DNA from: Chrysomallon squamiferum
Lineage: Eukaryota > Mollusca > Gastropoda > Neomphalida > Peltospiridae
Length of the DNA: 64,000 nucleotides
Reading direction: 5' to 3'
Assembly (NCBI GenBank): GCA_012295275.1
Contig: CM022670.1
Coordinates: 13,959,373 to 14,023,372 of the forward strand
The first letter of the stretch is position 1. The number at the start of each line of letters is the position of its first letter. The position numbers were made by a program, and so were the translations under genes. A model generated the notes under the pieces. It had not been told where the DNA came from. It searched no databases and was given only the letters and a program-made list of their open reading frames with translations. Below, in pieces: positions 20,042 to 33,054 of this stretch.

Positions 20042-23000
20042 ACCCATGCAAACATGAAGGCCAAACAGCTATTGAAACTGGCACGGTTGGATAAACTTGG
20101 CTGTTACTAAGTTGTGAGCTTATTATTAGTTTGTTCGTTGTAACTCAATGAATTTTTTTTTTAATTATTTCTGAGACTGGTACATTATACCTGTCCAGTT
20201 TACTATTTTCAAACGACCTCGTCTTTGATATAGTAATGGAAATAATAATTATTTGTACAGTATGCCCTCGAAAAATGTATCTGAACCTGTAGTATAGTAA
20301 TGTACGTAGGTATCTGATATATTCTGGTGATGCAGGCAATTGTATCCATGACAGAGATACGTGAATATTTAGATAGAGCCCACACCAGCACATATGTCTG
20401 TCTGTAGAGAATATTGACCATTTATTTCACTAAAGTTTTATGGTAGTTCGTCCGATATTATGATAAAACAAAGAGTACTGACATTATTATAAATAAAGTA
20501 TGAAAAAAACTGATGTTCTAAATTTTACATTTCTGTTGCTAAAAATATCATGTCTCTGTAATTTTGGATAAAGACATAAAACATCATTCTGGACGAATGG
20601 AAAAACGTCCACAAGAAATGCAATAACTAGTTTCTTTCGTAGAACCGAAATTCCAGTTCAGAATGAAAGTTAATTTTAAAATATGGAATGAACACAGACT
20701 AAAGGAAATAGTATAAAAACTTCACAGGCTTTTTTTTTTTTGATGGGTTTGATTATTTCCTCGGTTGTGATATTTACTGTTCTTTCTTACAGTCTCTTTA
20801 TTCTTCATTCGTTATTATGTGTTTATTTAAGGATCTAATTTAAATGGTTAGGGAATTTTAAACTGATAATATTATTTGTTTCTTCTTTTCTTAGTCATTC
20901 ATCCATTTATTGATTCGTTCGTTCGTTCGTTTATTTTTATTTTTTATTTATTTATTTGTATACGCAGGACACTTTATTCCTCCGCTTCACATGCACACCT
21001 GCAAACACAACAATTAAAAAAAACACAGCAGGCGTTTTTATGTGCAAACCTTTTTGTAAAATAAAAAAATAAAAATTTCCAGAGGCTGGACACCACAGTT
21101 ATATCCGTGAAGCTGACGACAATGGTTTGTTCTGGAGCATTGTCAGAATCTAATCGCCGTGAATGGGCCGTCGTAGCATCCGAGATTAACACACATTCCT
21201 TGGTGTTGCTGTTTTCACAGGACCGATACCCTTGAGTGCAGCCATCCGGGTATTCTCGGCTGAACTCGGAACTGGAACGTTCACGGCCATAAATAACGGA
21301 GGGACTATTGAGTAGCATCAGTTCTGACAGGAAGAACGAATTTTATTAATCTGTAAAAACACTCGGACTTTGGTTGCTTTAATCCGAGAGGAATGCAGAA
21401 CAGAAACAGTGTGACGAGGAAAAACAAATGGGCCGAAAAGGTCGTGAAGTTGTCATAAAAATCATTCAATATTTAAGCGAAATTTTAAGTTGTTTTTTTT
21501 TAGGTGTTTTATTTTATTTTATTTTTTATGATGGATGGTGGTTTGAAGGAAAGGTTCTGACCAGTCATGGTTTGTGAATAAATTGCATTTTTTTATCGTC
21601 TTCCCTCTATAAATCAGTCAATCAATCAATTTCTCCCATTTAATGAGAAGTTAATTTAAAAGGTGAATAAAATACATAATTAAACTCACAGAGAAACACA
21701 CATTCAACACATACACACACACAATTAAATAAATAAATAAAAGAAAAACATACAGAAGAGCGATGGAAAAAGAAAAACAAAAAAAAAAAACATTTCTAAA
21801 ACATGCTTTACTCATACATCTACACCGAAGGCATGTTTACATGCGCCACTACAAAAGACTAGCCCGTGTACAACAGGTTTTTATATTCAACCAGTGTCTA
21901 ATGTCAGCGGCCGTAGAATCAGAAACTGACCCTTAATTATAATATTGACTCAGGTGTGGACATGCAGTGGAACACGCCGGTTTGGAACCCGTTCCATTGT
22001 TGTTCGAACATAAAAGGCCTCAGGCTCTAGGATTGATCAGCATTACAGACATATGTTTCTCATATGGACCATGTTTTCAGAGAGAACCTGGTGACCAAAG
22101 TGTTTACATGCGAATCTGATGTTGCCTGCTGCATGTGATTATATTGTTTTCTCAGTGCTTGTTCACCTTCAGATTGTTCTGCGTTGAGAAAATAGCGCTG
22201 GGTAACTTCCATTTTAGAGCAGTTCCAAATAAAAAAATATTGGAAGTATCCATATATATATATATATATACGAAGAATTAAATTTAAAAAATAATTATCC
22301 AGGAATTGATTTGTCTACCTAAGACACTGTTAATGGGTTATTCAGTTAGATTCAAGAGAACTTGTCGTTGTCTTATACCTGCTCCACTGACTGGAACATA
22401 AGCCAGCTCCAAGTCGCGAGCTCACTATCTACCAGTCACGAAACTAGCCATGTACCACCTAGTCTACATAAAGATATAACTCTTCTTTGACATTTATAGA
22501 TTAGCAGTGCACTACGAAAATAGGTAACAAAGGGATTGTATTTCACAGAGGACAATGTACAGAAATATCCCATGACGTTAATGTAGATTGTCACGGCGCA
22601 AAGTATCATATTTCATTAGAAGTTGTAGAAGTCGATACATTGTAATAACGGAAAATGTAAATCACTGTATGTTAGAACTTCTACTTGTTAAAAGTGATGC
22701 GGGTATTTGGGCTCTATTATCAACGTCATGATAATAATATTAACAAAATAGTAAAGAATAGTTAAATAAAATATATCAGATAACACGCTTTTTATTTTAT
22801 GTACCTGGCCTCCCCGACAGCGGTTAACTTTTAATAAACATGAAGGTTTAATAACTCTAAAATAAAACGAGTTAATATATTACAAAATAAAAGACGAAAC
22901 AGATAAATAAATAACGAAGCCTACCATTACTGATAGGATTATGTTAGCTTTGATAAGATTAATTGAAAACACTACAAAATACTGGAGAGTACTGCAAAAC

Positions 23001-24702
23001 AGATCTAAATTGTTAGAGACTAGCAAATGATTGCAGGCATTGTGCCGAATCACGCCACCTCTTCAACCCCGAAGCGTTATGTCCAGTTACAAACTGTGCG
23101 CTGCTTTATTAAATGCATGGTTGTGCTTTCCTTACTATAGAGAAATTAAAGGCATTTCACTTACTACTCGTTCTATGTAATCTGTTCATCTAACAAACCA
23201 TCCTAATGCCTCTTTATTCATATAACAAAACGATTGTTGCTGAAGACAACCTTTACTTGTATGAGAAATGCAGAGTGTGTGTTTTTTCTGGGTTTTGGAA
23301 AGGTAAAAGGGCAATACACCCACTTTCTGTTGTACGTAACATCTACTTAACTATCAGTCCTTCTCAACACCTCGATATTCACACAACAAAGCTTCACGTA
23401 CAAGACAAACATATTTCATAACAGCTAAAGCCGGTGGTGTCTTTCGTAACAGCACATTTTACAGAAACCTTTAATCTTTCTTCCAACCTGATACCAAGTA
23501 GAGAGTTTTAAACTGACACCTTTCGTAACTCGTGATTGGTTCCTCTCTATCTTTAGTCCAAAACAGAAGCACCCGGGGACATTTGGGAATTAGCTTCACA
23601 ATAATACCACTATCTTCTTGGGTCATCACTAATTCCACAATTCCACAATGACAAAGTAATCAAGCGAAATGGGTTATAAAACAAAACGAACTAGTCTGTT
23701 GTTACTGTAGAAAGGTTAAATATATCGTTATCGCATCAGCTTGGTCTGTTTTATTTTATCTGTCTGATGGCATGGATTTTTGTTTATTTATTTATTTATT
23801 TATTTATTTTATCGTATTCTTTTTATTTTATTTTCTTGCAGTTAATTTTTCGAGAGGAAAATATTGTAATCAGCATTTTGAAATCCAACTTACAGATATA
23901 TATTTCCAGTAAAATATCTTAACGTAATTTTGGAAAACATTAATTTTCGATATTGATAAAACCATTACATTACTGAAAAATAGTTCAGTTTGCACTGCAT
24001 ATAGGTCAAACATTTCTTTCTTGTTTACCTTTACCAGAAGCAAAGGTCTGTTTCAGAAACCAACTATATCTGTTTGCTGTCTTAAGACGTACAGAATTCA
24101 ATATAACGGGCTGAATATATTTTGGTATATTAAGGCAACATAAAAGTGGTCGTTTATATAATGTTTAATTTTTTTTAATTTATTATATTATACCAGACAG
24201 TGATTAAACCATTTTATATGAAGCTTAAAAATCTGTTTTGACGCTTTGAGTGAATTCCTTTATTGTAAAACATAAAAGCAGAATCAAATTGTCAAATATT
24301 ATATTTATCTCAGTGTCAATTGCGCCCAACCCCGTTCAAATGAAAATTTATGATTCCATGTTAAGGATGTTTTGGAATACGGAATGTTGTAAAATATTAA
24401 GGGAGAATCAAATTGTCATTATTTATATATATCTATGGGATAACATGTTTATCTCATAATCGATAATGACAAAAAAACCTTTAAAATGAGGCTTAAGAAC
24501 TTCTACTTACAGCTAAGAATGAATACAGTAAATGGTAAAACATTAAGGCAACATGAAAGAACATTAATATACAGTTTAAGTTGTTTATGTTACCATAGAC
24601 AGTGACCAAGCCCTTTTAGATACCACATAAGTATCCCTGCTCGAAGTTGTGAATGGACACCGAACATTATAAATCGTGGGAAGAAAAAGAAATGCGTAAA
24701 TG
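20042..24702. other. AT-rich non-coding tract
   Basis: Beyond the minor candidate at 21.1-21.3 kb nothing gene-like is secure. It holds GATT/CAAT-type short repeats (21605-21625), (TA)n at 22254-22270 and (TTTA)n at 23782-23810. Around 24035-24560 two regions share wording such as TACAGAATTCAATATAACGG/AAGAATGAATACAG, ACATTAAGGCAACAT and CAGTGA..AA.CC.TTT, suggesting an old tandem duplication of about 420 bp. Confidence 0.55.
21094..21323 (-). CDS. Possible exon, opposite strand to the EGF gene
   Basis: On the minus strand an acceptor-like TTCTTCCTGTCAG precedes 21323. An open frame follows through ATG (21318), reading LLNSPSVIYGRERSSSEFSR and then a four-cysteine segment with YPDGCTQGYRSC and NTKECVLI, then SDNAPEQTIVVSFTDI. 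The segment is markedly less AT-rich than its flanks and has ordinary protein composition. I placed the end at a possible ACTGTG|GTGTCC donor. The frame actually stays open to 20974 but turns into low-complexity sequence. Function unknown. It could equally be a fragment of a mobile element. Confidence 0.25.
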
Positions 24703-24710
24703 TGACGTCA
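24703..24710. promoter_or_regulatory. Perfect CRE palindrome TGACGTCA
   Basis: A full cAMP-response element 79 bp upstream of the candidate start codon at 24789, with a GATAAG and an AT-rich ACATAATATG in between. The spacing would suit a proximal promoter of a + strand gene. Confidence 0.4.
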
Positions 24711-24788
24711 CACGAGTGATAAGATACATAATATGATTCCACGGTTGATGGTCAGTGTGTGATAGCGTGTGAAGTGAACGTTTTTCAC

Positions 24789-24831
24789 ATGGAGTCAGTT
24801 ATCGGTGTTATTCCTGACAACAAGTTGACAG
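24789..24831 (+). CDS. Candidate short first coding exon
   Basis: ATG in good context (TTCACATGG) opens MESVIGVIPDNKLT plus one base before a phase 1 donor ACAG|GTAAAC. No signal peptide. The frame stops about 20 codons after the donor if not spliced. Upstream CRE and donor quality favour a first exon, but 14 codons carry no homology information and the next exon is not identified. Confidence 0.25.
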
Positions 24832-25119
24832 GTAAACGTCAGGTGTGTTTGTTCTACAAATATTTCATGTCTGTCATTTTCTACTGGTAGCATTTACTTT
24901 TCTTACAATGCTCTTGTGAATCGTACTGCTGTCTAGTAATCACATTTTTACTGCACAAAATATGTATTTTAAAAGAATGAGAACATGACTGAAACGGCTG
25001 GCCATCGGCGTGATAAGTCTAAGGATTAACTCTATCTTAATGCACTCACTACCTTATTCTCTGCTGTGCTTCGAAACACTGTCCTACATGAAACCTAACC
25101 CATTTGTTACCACATTCTC

Positions 25120-25584
25120 TTACTGTTGATATAAAAGGTAGTATGCAATTGTAGGTCTGTTAAGCTTTATATACGACCTTGACAGACGGTGAATAAACCA
25201 TCGACAGAAGTATGTGCACTGGATGAACGGCCATAAATCAGAAGTGGAAAGATGAAGACAACTGTCATTGAGAAACTGCTGATGTTTCTTGTTATCAACG
25301 CGCTTAACAGAACGACGTTTGATAAGCCTTTGTTGAAGGTTTATCAATATTTGATAGCGTATCCTCCAGAGAGCAGTTTTATGGCCCAAACAGCACCTGC
25401 ACTGAAATAATGGATAATGGCCTTTAGGCGAGGGTTCATAATAGTCATGGCTGCCATTCATATAAAAATCAGATAACGGCTTTAACAACTGCCAAAAACT
25501 GTCGAAATATTTACTTGAATGCATAAAGCGATGATCTTCATGAATACTCGGTTTAATTTTATAACGATTAAAATGCTTTGTCAT
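25120..25584 (-). CDS. Unrecognised 154-codon open frame
   Basis: ATG at 25584 opens 154 codons to a TAA at 25120, long for this AT-rich sequence. It has balanced composition: aromatic and His-rich N-terminal part (DSFWQLLKPLSDFYMNGSHD), a CRCC cluster, a basic middle (QQRLIKRRSVKRVDNKKHQQ) and a Trp/Cys-containing C-terminal part. No known domain is apparent. The + strand is also open here: ATG at 25252 gives 52 codons starting MKTTVIEKLLMFLVINALNR, and stops at 25410. I cannot tell which strand, if either, is translated. No acceptor, CCAAT/TATA or clear polyadenylation signal supports the minus frame. An old mobile-element fragment is a fair alternative. Confidence 0.25.
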   Translation of the reverse strand: MTKHFNRYKIKPSIHEDHRFMHSSKYFDSFWQLLKPLSDFYMNGSHDYYEPSPKGHYPLFQCRCCLGHKTALWRIRYQILINLQQRLIKRRSVKRVDNKKHQQFLNDSCLHLSTSDLWPFIQCTYFCRWFIHRLSRSYIKLNRPTIAYYLLYQQ

Positions 25585-28500
25585 AACTGCGTTTTTTTTT
25601 CACACCTCATGCCATATTTCATGTTTTATGTTTCAGTTTTGAATGAATTCGGGTGTGCGTGTATGTGAATCAAAATTAACAAACCATTACAAGAACTCCA
25701 ACAAGGTCAAACATGCACGCGACATTCCGTTACTTCATAAAACTAAATTAGAACTGATGTTAAGAACCCACTGACTGTCATGCTACTAATGCTGTAAATT
25801 GTTCCCGTTACTTCAGTTCTTGCTTTCCTTATGTATTATTTAATGCACCCGTTTGACTTAGGGTATCACAAAGTCGTGCGTACACGCATTAGTGCTGAAA
25901 GAACGATTTACAATACTGGTATGATTTAATAAGCAGGATCATGTTGTAATTGAGGGAAGTCAAAAGAAAGGTTCAAAGACTTTCAAGGTGACGTAGCACT
26001 AAAAGCAGCTTTTGCTGAATCATCTTTCAAAACATGACAGTTTCTGTTTTAAGTACATTTTAATACTTCGCTGAGAGAATATTTTATAATAAGTCCTTTT
26101 CAAGAAACAGTAATAATTCGCAATAAAATTAAATATTCCTCCGAATAATAAATCAAGAAATATACCCAGTCTGAAAAAAAAAATATAAAAATATATAAAA
26201 AAAAAAATAAATAAATAAAAAAAAAAAAAAAAATAAATAAAAATACTAAAAAAAGAGAGAGAGTAGAAATACCGTCCCTCATAAATCTAGATTAGTAGCA
26301 TACATTAACTAATCTTGTGACATTTTTTCTTCACTCAGTTAAACAGCTGTGAAATGCTGACATCAGAAATAACACACACATGTAAACAATGAAATGTCTG
26401 TGTTTGTATATCGTGGTACGTTATCGTGTTATTTACAAATCTCTGATAACATTTTTTTTCTTTCGCTGTAACCTGATGACATTGTTTAAAGCAGGGTTTT
26501 GAAACCTGATTATGAACTTTACCAGTACGTCTATTATACTGATTGTATTTATAACATTAGTTTTTCATATACTGTCGTCGTCGTCGTTGTTGCCATTTAC
26601 TAGTAGTAGCAGCACCAACAGTAGCAATAGTAGTAGCAGTAGCAGCAGTAGTAGTAGTAGTAGTAGTAGTAATTTGCTATGTTGTTAATGCTATTTTTAA
26701 TTTGCCTGCTTATATATTAACTTTTATTTTGCAATTTGTTAATTTTTTTTTATTTGACTATTAATTAATTTCTAACTTCATTCATTCTGTTATTTATGGA
26801 TCCATTCACCTTTTTCAGAAACAGAACACATTAAGAATCACCTGTTTAAAACATCACCGAATTCTATTTCTAACACGCTCTAAACAACGTCTGCTTAATT
26901 TCAGCTTGGATGGCACGTAAAGTAGGCTAATTTCATTTTTATTTTGGCACGGTTATAAAAGTGGCTACTTTAATGTCGGCGCGGATGTAAAACAAGTTAA
27001 TTTTATGTCGACACGGTGATATAACCAACGAGCTAGAGAAATTATGTTCATTATTCTAGACTGCATTATATTTTCACATAGTAACCACTGAAAACAAAAG
27101 AAGAAAAAAAAAGTGTTAATTCTTCCCTTGTGGTGCGCTTTATTATCGATACTAGATAACCTTGGTACCACTTAGTGTGAATTACGTCACGTGACTGACA
27201 TCAGGCCATCGTACCCCGGCGTCTGGTTCCAGTCGTCTCGACGGGAAGATGCTGCGATCGTGCAGTATAATCTGACATTTATTGTCATGTCCAGCAAATT
27301 ATTTTCAAAAGTAATTGCCATTTACGGGTAATCCCATAAAGCAAGGAACGCAGAGAAAACAGTGTAGAGGAATTTTACTTCGAAGTTTTCATTCAGCAAA
27401 ACAGCACTGATAAGTTTACTGTCATAAAACAGACGTTGAAAGCTGAAGACAAAGTTTTGATAATTCTATGTTAATGGACATTATAATGGTCCATTTATTT
27501 TTCAGTATAGTTTCGTGTTAATAAATAAATCATCACGAAAAGACCTTACAGGAAAGATGTCCGACCAACCCATCATATGAGTCTGAAAAGGGGATTTCTT
27601 TATACTCCCTAACCAGCGTATTGTAGCAAATGCTAAACCTATCTATCCGCAGCCTTTCACATGCTTTGAACAGGTTACAACAATCCAAAATTAAAAATAT
27701 GAAACGATAATTCAAATATTTTCAGTAACGACTATGAAAATATGGATTAATACTAATGATTAAATGGTATCAAATATAAGATAAAAGAAAAAAGAAATTA
27801 ATCAAAGATTAGTCTGACATTTCACACTAAATAAAGCACTGTTAATTAAATTGCTGCAGCATAAGGAATACGATATTAGATAATCATTAAGGCCAATGAG
27901 TGAAATGTAATCCTGTATTATAGAGAGGGTGAGAACAGGCAACAGGAGAAGTGACAATATAATCTTAGACTTGACACCACACAAATATTCGCGTGCCAGC
28001 CAGTAAAGTACGTAACAGGACCATGCTCGGACTTTTCAACAGCAAACAAGCCGGACAATAATCTTGGGTGGCGATCTGTTAATTAGTGTATTTGTGAGCA
28101 AGGAAAAGACGCCAGAGGCTTTGCTGTTGTTATACGAGTGGACAAAATAAAGAAAATATTAACAACGCGCTGTGCCCGTGTAACACTAACTGTGCGTCAG
28201 TCAGGGAAACATCTTACGAGTTGTATGAATTCTCACTGGACAAATTGAAGCCCACGGCTATTTCACTCGTTCTCCATATAACCAGATCATTTTAAGAAAG
28301 GAGTCACCATAGTAGATTATTCGGTGTCCCCACCCACGAGCGACATCCATATCCACATGGGTCTTACGGATCCATGGATGTGGATGTGGATATTATTATT
28401 ATTATTATTATTATTATAGAAACAACATCTTATTCTCTGAGTATGTGTATATGTAAGTGTGTGACAAAGAAATAAAGAAAGAGACAGAGAAAAGATTAAG

Positions 28501-29909
28501 ATCCAAAAGCTGTCCCATTTCATAAACTTTTAAAGCTATGTGACCGACATTTAAAAGCATTTTAACTGAATAATCGGTTCCTCCGCATCTATCAGAACCC
28601 CATTTGTCAAACACCAATTTGTTAGACAGTTTGTGAGATAGTGTAATTAGTTTGACTGGCTGGCCTCACTATAATGGGATGATAGCCCAATAAGATTGAT
28701 ATTAAATAAATTCATTGTTCAATTGATGGTAACATTTGCATGGGATAGTCCAATTTGGCACGAAATATATGGAGTTTTTTTAGCATAAAAAGCACATAAA
28801 ATATTTGTAATGCATTTTCTATGATGTGTTTGCTAATGAATATTTTTTTCAGCCACCTTTCTGTTCCCGCCCTTCCTCGATTTTATCATTATATCTCTCA
28901 TAAACTACATTACAGCTAGGACGCGAACCTGATTTTATATTGTTTTTGTTCGGACTGTTTCTCTCAAGTGCAGATTTTGAACGTTATCAGCATGTCATCT
29001 GTCAAACAAAACACTTCCTCCTTTCGTTTTTATAACACCATTAACTCACTATCTTCAATCAGCTAACTGTATTTATGTTAACGTTACTTTTAAAATAACA
29101 GTCATTATTTTTCAAAACCTCATTAATGATATACAACATGTAAACATGGAGAGGTATAAAATACAGCTATATTTACAATTAAAAATTTGTAGCAAACCAA
29201 TGTTTATCCAGTACGAGATTCAAAACGACTTTCACTAGGTCCAGTCTTGGGAACTGATTCGCGTGCATACCCGACGTCAAGTCGTTGTAGACGGTAATGT
29301 TCTGTGTTTAATAATTCAACTGTCTAGCGCGACCAGTTGGGCCAACACACATGTCAGGGTTAGTAAACTCATTATATCTACCCACTCGTTTGTTTCCTGC
29401 CGAGGAGAAATACTAAGAGATATGTTTTATTTATTTCTTTTGTTTCCAAGTGTTTGTTTTCTTTCGGAATTAATGTCACGTAGAACAGTCTGTTTGTATG
29501 TTGTTTGTTTCTGAATTACGTCTAGTCAAGCTGAATGTTATTTATTTGGGGTTTTTTTGTAAATTATGTTTATAAATACATTTTGTTAAACATTTCGCTA
29601 TTCGAAGAGTGAAATTAAATAAAAGTTTCTAATGGAGAATGAATACTGCGCGTGGCTTATGTATTTGTATAGGTGTCTTTCTTTAAACATACATGTAGCT
29701 ATGTACGTATATATGTATGTGTGTGCATGTGTGTGTGTTCGTTCAAAATTCGTTTCTATGATAATAATTATATAAATTTCTTTACCATATTTTAGAAATT
29801 AAGGCGAATAAAGAACTACTGGCAATTCTTACTATGTCATCTAAAGTACATCTATTCGTACACGGCGTATAACTACACAGTCATGGTAAAACAACCAGTT
29901 TCTTTTTTA

Positions 29910-29951
<42 letters not shown>

Positions 29952-30316
29952 AATATGTACTCTGGTAATCCATTTTTCAAATCATTTCACTGTTAGTTAT
30001 TATGAGTTTCTCTGTTTGATTCAGTGTGACACAATAATATTTTGAAAAACTGATATACTTCAAGGCGTATCTTTTTACAAAGGCCAGACAAGAATGTCGC
30101 AATGGTTTGAAAAAAATAATTGACAAGTCTTGTCCGCGTAACATATCTACGTTTCGCTCTGGAGCGCACCTGTTTCATAAAATGTCTTCAAACTTGTCAA
30201 ACATCTGTCTCCGGACAGTTATTAAAACGTTACTACATCATTTCGCTCATGAATGTACAGTAATGGTCATTTTAAAAGCAATTGAAGGCTTTAATTGAGT
30301 CTTACGGAGCCATTTA
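25585..30316. other. AT-rich non-coding tract
   Basis: Contains A/T-rich low-complexity DNA at 26170-26255, TCG/GTA/AGT triplet patches at 26575-26670, (ATT)n at 28392-28417, a short inverted ATCCAT/ATGGAT and ATCCACAT palindromic patch at 28345-28395, and (TG/TATG)n at 29705-29740. Two good minus-strand acceptors are seen near 27919 and elsewhere, but no companion coding frame of quality. No gene is called. Confidence 0.5.
29912..29950. repeat. T39 homopolymer
   Basis: Thirty-nine uninterrupted T residues. It could be the 3' tail of a minus-strand retroposon, but no body is recognisable at higher coordinates. Confidence 0.95.
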
Positions 30317-30350
30317 GACGCCATGTTGATAAGCCGTACGCGTGACGTCA
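30317..30350. promoter_or_regulatory. YY1-like motif plus perfect CRE in a GC-richer island
   Basis: GACGCCATGTTG (30317-30328) resembles a YY1 site (CGCCATNTT), and TGACGTCA lies at 30343-30350. The pair is typical of CpG-type animal promoters. The surrounding 30.1-30.5 kb is GC-richer and open on both strands, but the frames there begin with GTG or TTG and not ATG. Direction of transcription is undetermined. Confidence 0.35.
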
Positions 30351-30644
30351 CACTCGGAAGCTTATACCTGGGTAATTTCTGTGTCAACATAACATCTGCT
30401 TCCAGTGTTTGCCGTCTGGTGTCCAGAGGCAGCAGTGAAATACTGTGTGTTTTTAATATACACACGCGTCCACTCAGAGCTACAGCAAGAACAATAAGAG
30501 CGTCCACAGTACCGTGCTGTTTGAAGTAAAGATTTTAAAATAACAATAAACCAAAACAAAATAGAGAGAACAGTATAAAACTGATATGAAAAGGTTACGC
30601 TTATAATTATTTGTTTCGTTTTTATTTATTTATTTGTTTGTTTG

Positions 30645-30675
<31 letters not shown>

Positions 30676-31499
30676 TTTTTTGTTTGTTTGTTTATTTATT
30701 TATTTATTCTGTATAACAATTTATTGACTATATCTAGTTGATGTCCAATTATTCATAAACAATTAATCATTCTAAACACGCACAAACACATACAAAATGC
30801 ACGTGTCTCTATCTCTGTTTTACATACACACAAATATACAGTCAAACACACACACACACATACACAAACATACGCCCTCAGACACACAAAACAAACGAAA
30901 CAAAATAAATGACGCGATGATATTCTGTTTGCTTTTACTTTGGTATATAAATCATATATAATTATGTATTGTGTCTAAATGTGTTGTTTTTATTTGTTTA
31001 CTTGTTAAAATGTAAGTCACTTGACTGTGTATGCACGTCACCCGTCACAACTACGAATAATCAACACACAAAAAGAGACGTTTATGAGTTCTTTTCATCG
31101 TATACACGATATAAAACATGAATTTTATATTGTATAAAGACAGTAATCTATGATGGCTCTTTAGCGTACTACAAAGATGAATTTTCTGTTTTGTGATCTT
31201 TATTTTTTTTATTTTATATATATATATATATAAACTGATGAAGGTAGTCATGGTGTTTGTAATATCATCATTGTATAAAAAAAAAAAAAAAAAACATACG
31301 CTAGATATTTGATAATTGTGAATAACAACATGATATGTCATTTATTTCCTAATAATGTTTGTTACTTTGTTTATTTGTTTTTTGCTGTTTTGGGTTTTTT
31401 TTGTTGTTGTTGTTTTTTTACAATTAATTAAAGCATTAAAATTTATTCTAATTATAAATTATATATTATATATCTGTTATCTTCGTTTAATAATTAATC
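30351..31499. other. Non-coding tract with simple repeats
   Basis: Contains (GATT)n at about 30648-30675 flanked by (TTTG)n and (TTTA)n, a CA-rich stretch at 30848-30890, (TA)n at 31217-31232 and an A18 run at 31277-31294. No exon seen. Confidence 0.6.
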
Positions 31500-32090
31500 T
31501 ACGAATGTTCAGTGTTTCTCAACACAGCCTTACTACGAGGTCATTTAATGGTCAACTTGGATGGATATTCTCCCGACCACACCTTTACCCTGTGGTCATT
31601 TTATGGTCAGGCTTGGACAAAACTCCCATTCTTACCAATCGCACTCAGTCCTTCACGTCATTTTTATGGACAGCCCGAGTTGTCCACATTCCTCTGACAG
31701 CCAGAAAAGAGACAGGTAAGTCATGTCCAAACAAAGTGAATCGTGTACACGTATATAATATCCGCGGAACCTGCACCTGTCCATCGGGAAACGTGTTGTA
31801 CACACCTGTGCCTGCGTCGGCGCGGTTGTCATCGTCGTTGTCCTAATTGTGAAGACCCCCACTTCATCAGCGTCCGCACGCAGAGGGAGGGCCGGAGATG
31901 CTGGCGGTTGATAAAAAGTCTGGACAACAGTGCGATAACGTCGTCACGGCGAACCGACCGTCAAGATGGGCAGTCTTGTGTGACTTCATTATTTGGGTAC
32001 ACTGGGGAACAAGTCCAGGGTTGTTTAGTATACTTTAAGGTCAGTTTCCGGAGATCAAGAACGGAATCGGAGAAGACAACTTTCTGAGGG
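31500..32090. other. GC-richer island with splice-like sites, unresolved
   Basis: This block is richer in GC and CpG than its flanks and open on both strands. On the + strand an open frame from ATG 31505 (RMFSVSQHSLTTRSFN onward) meets a consensus ACAG|GTAAGT donor at 31713. On the minus strand a frame free of stops from about 31950 to 31655 includes a Pro/Ala/Thr-rich part (QPPASPALPLRADADEVGVF) followed by a CAG|GTGTGT. Three related 20-bp words (TCATTTAATGGTCAACTTGG, TCATTTTATGGTCAGGCTTGG, TCATTTTTATGGACAGCCCG) recur at about 53 and 74 bp. It could be a 5' exon or promoter region, or an old repeat. I cannot decide from sequence alone. Confidence 0.3.
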
Positions 32091-33054
32091 GGGGGGGAAA
32101 CGTGGTTAGAAATGTAGAAAGTATTATACATTAGCAGAAACTTGATGTAAACTTACTATAATGCACATGATTATATCTACAAAACAAACAAATGAACCAA
32201 GATAACGATAATTTTGTTACCAACATACGTACGTTTAAAGTGCACAAAATAGAAACATAATACTACTTTAAAAAACTGACAACAAAACCAGACCTGTTAA
32301 AAGGCTATGGACATCTAGTAATAAGTCCATTGTTTTATCCTTTTTTTTATCATATCAAAACAACATATGCATGACAACAAACTCAAAATAAGGATGGAGA
32401 AATAAATGCACATATAACTATAAACAAAGAGATATATATAATCAGCAAATATACTTTCACACTCAGATACTGAAATACCCATTTCACGAACATAGATAAC
32501 ATTACATAAGAAATAACGTATACAGTCATCTTCCCCACCACCATCCACCCTTGTTTACCACCATTCACCGCCCTGTGTCCGCCTACACCCCTGACTCAGT
32601 GACTGCTCGGTGTATAGGTCAACAAAACAGGATTCAATCTGCCTTCGATATCTATAAACCGGTCAGTGACGCTAATTTTAGCCTGTTAGATGAACTATAT
32701 CGGCCATCACAAAGCAGAGCCTACTGCGTTTAAAATAAAGTACATATTTCTGTGACAAAGTAAACTACATACATATATACAAAGCAAAACCATACAAAGA
32801 TTAATTCAAAGCTTTTCAGACTGAAAGTAAATATACTGGACCTGTGGTTTCGTGGTTTGTGTATGCGTGTAGATGTATTTATAATATATAAACACACCCT
32901 AGTCATGTTCATCGATGCGAATCACGATGATGAAATTATTTTTCTCTACGTACATACTGCACCTACGTCGTAAGCTATCTGACCTTATAGTTCAAACTAG
33001 AGCTGTGTCGTAAATATACAGTCACGTATAGAATACAGCTATTAGGCGCTCCTG

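Noticed and set aside
30247-30507. Minus-strand frame beginning like a signal peptide (DALIVLAVALSGRVC)
   Set aside because: The first codon is GTG, no ATG precedes the hydrophobic part, and the frame crosses the YY1/CRE patch; it looks like chance in a GC-richer island.
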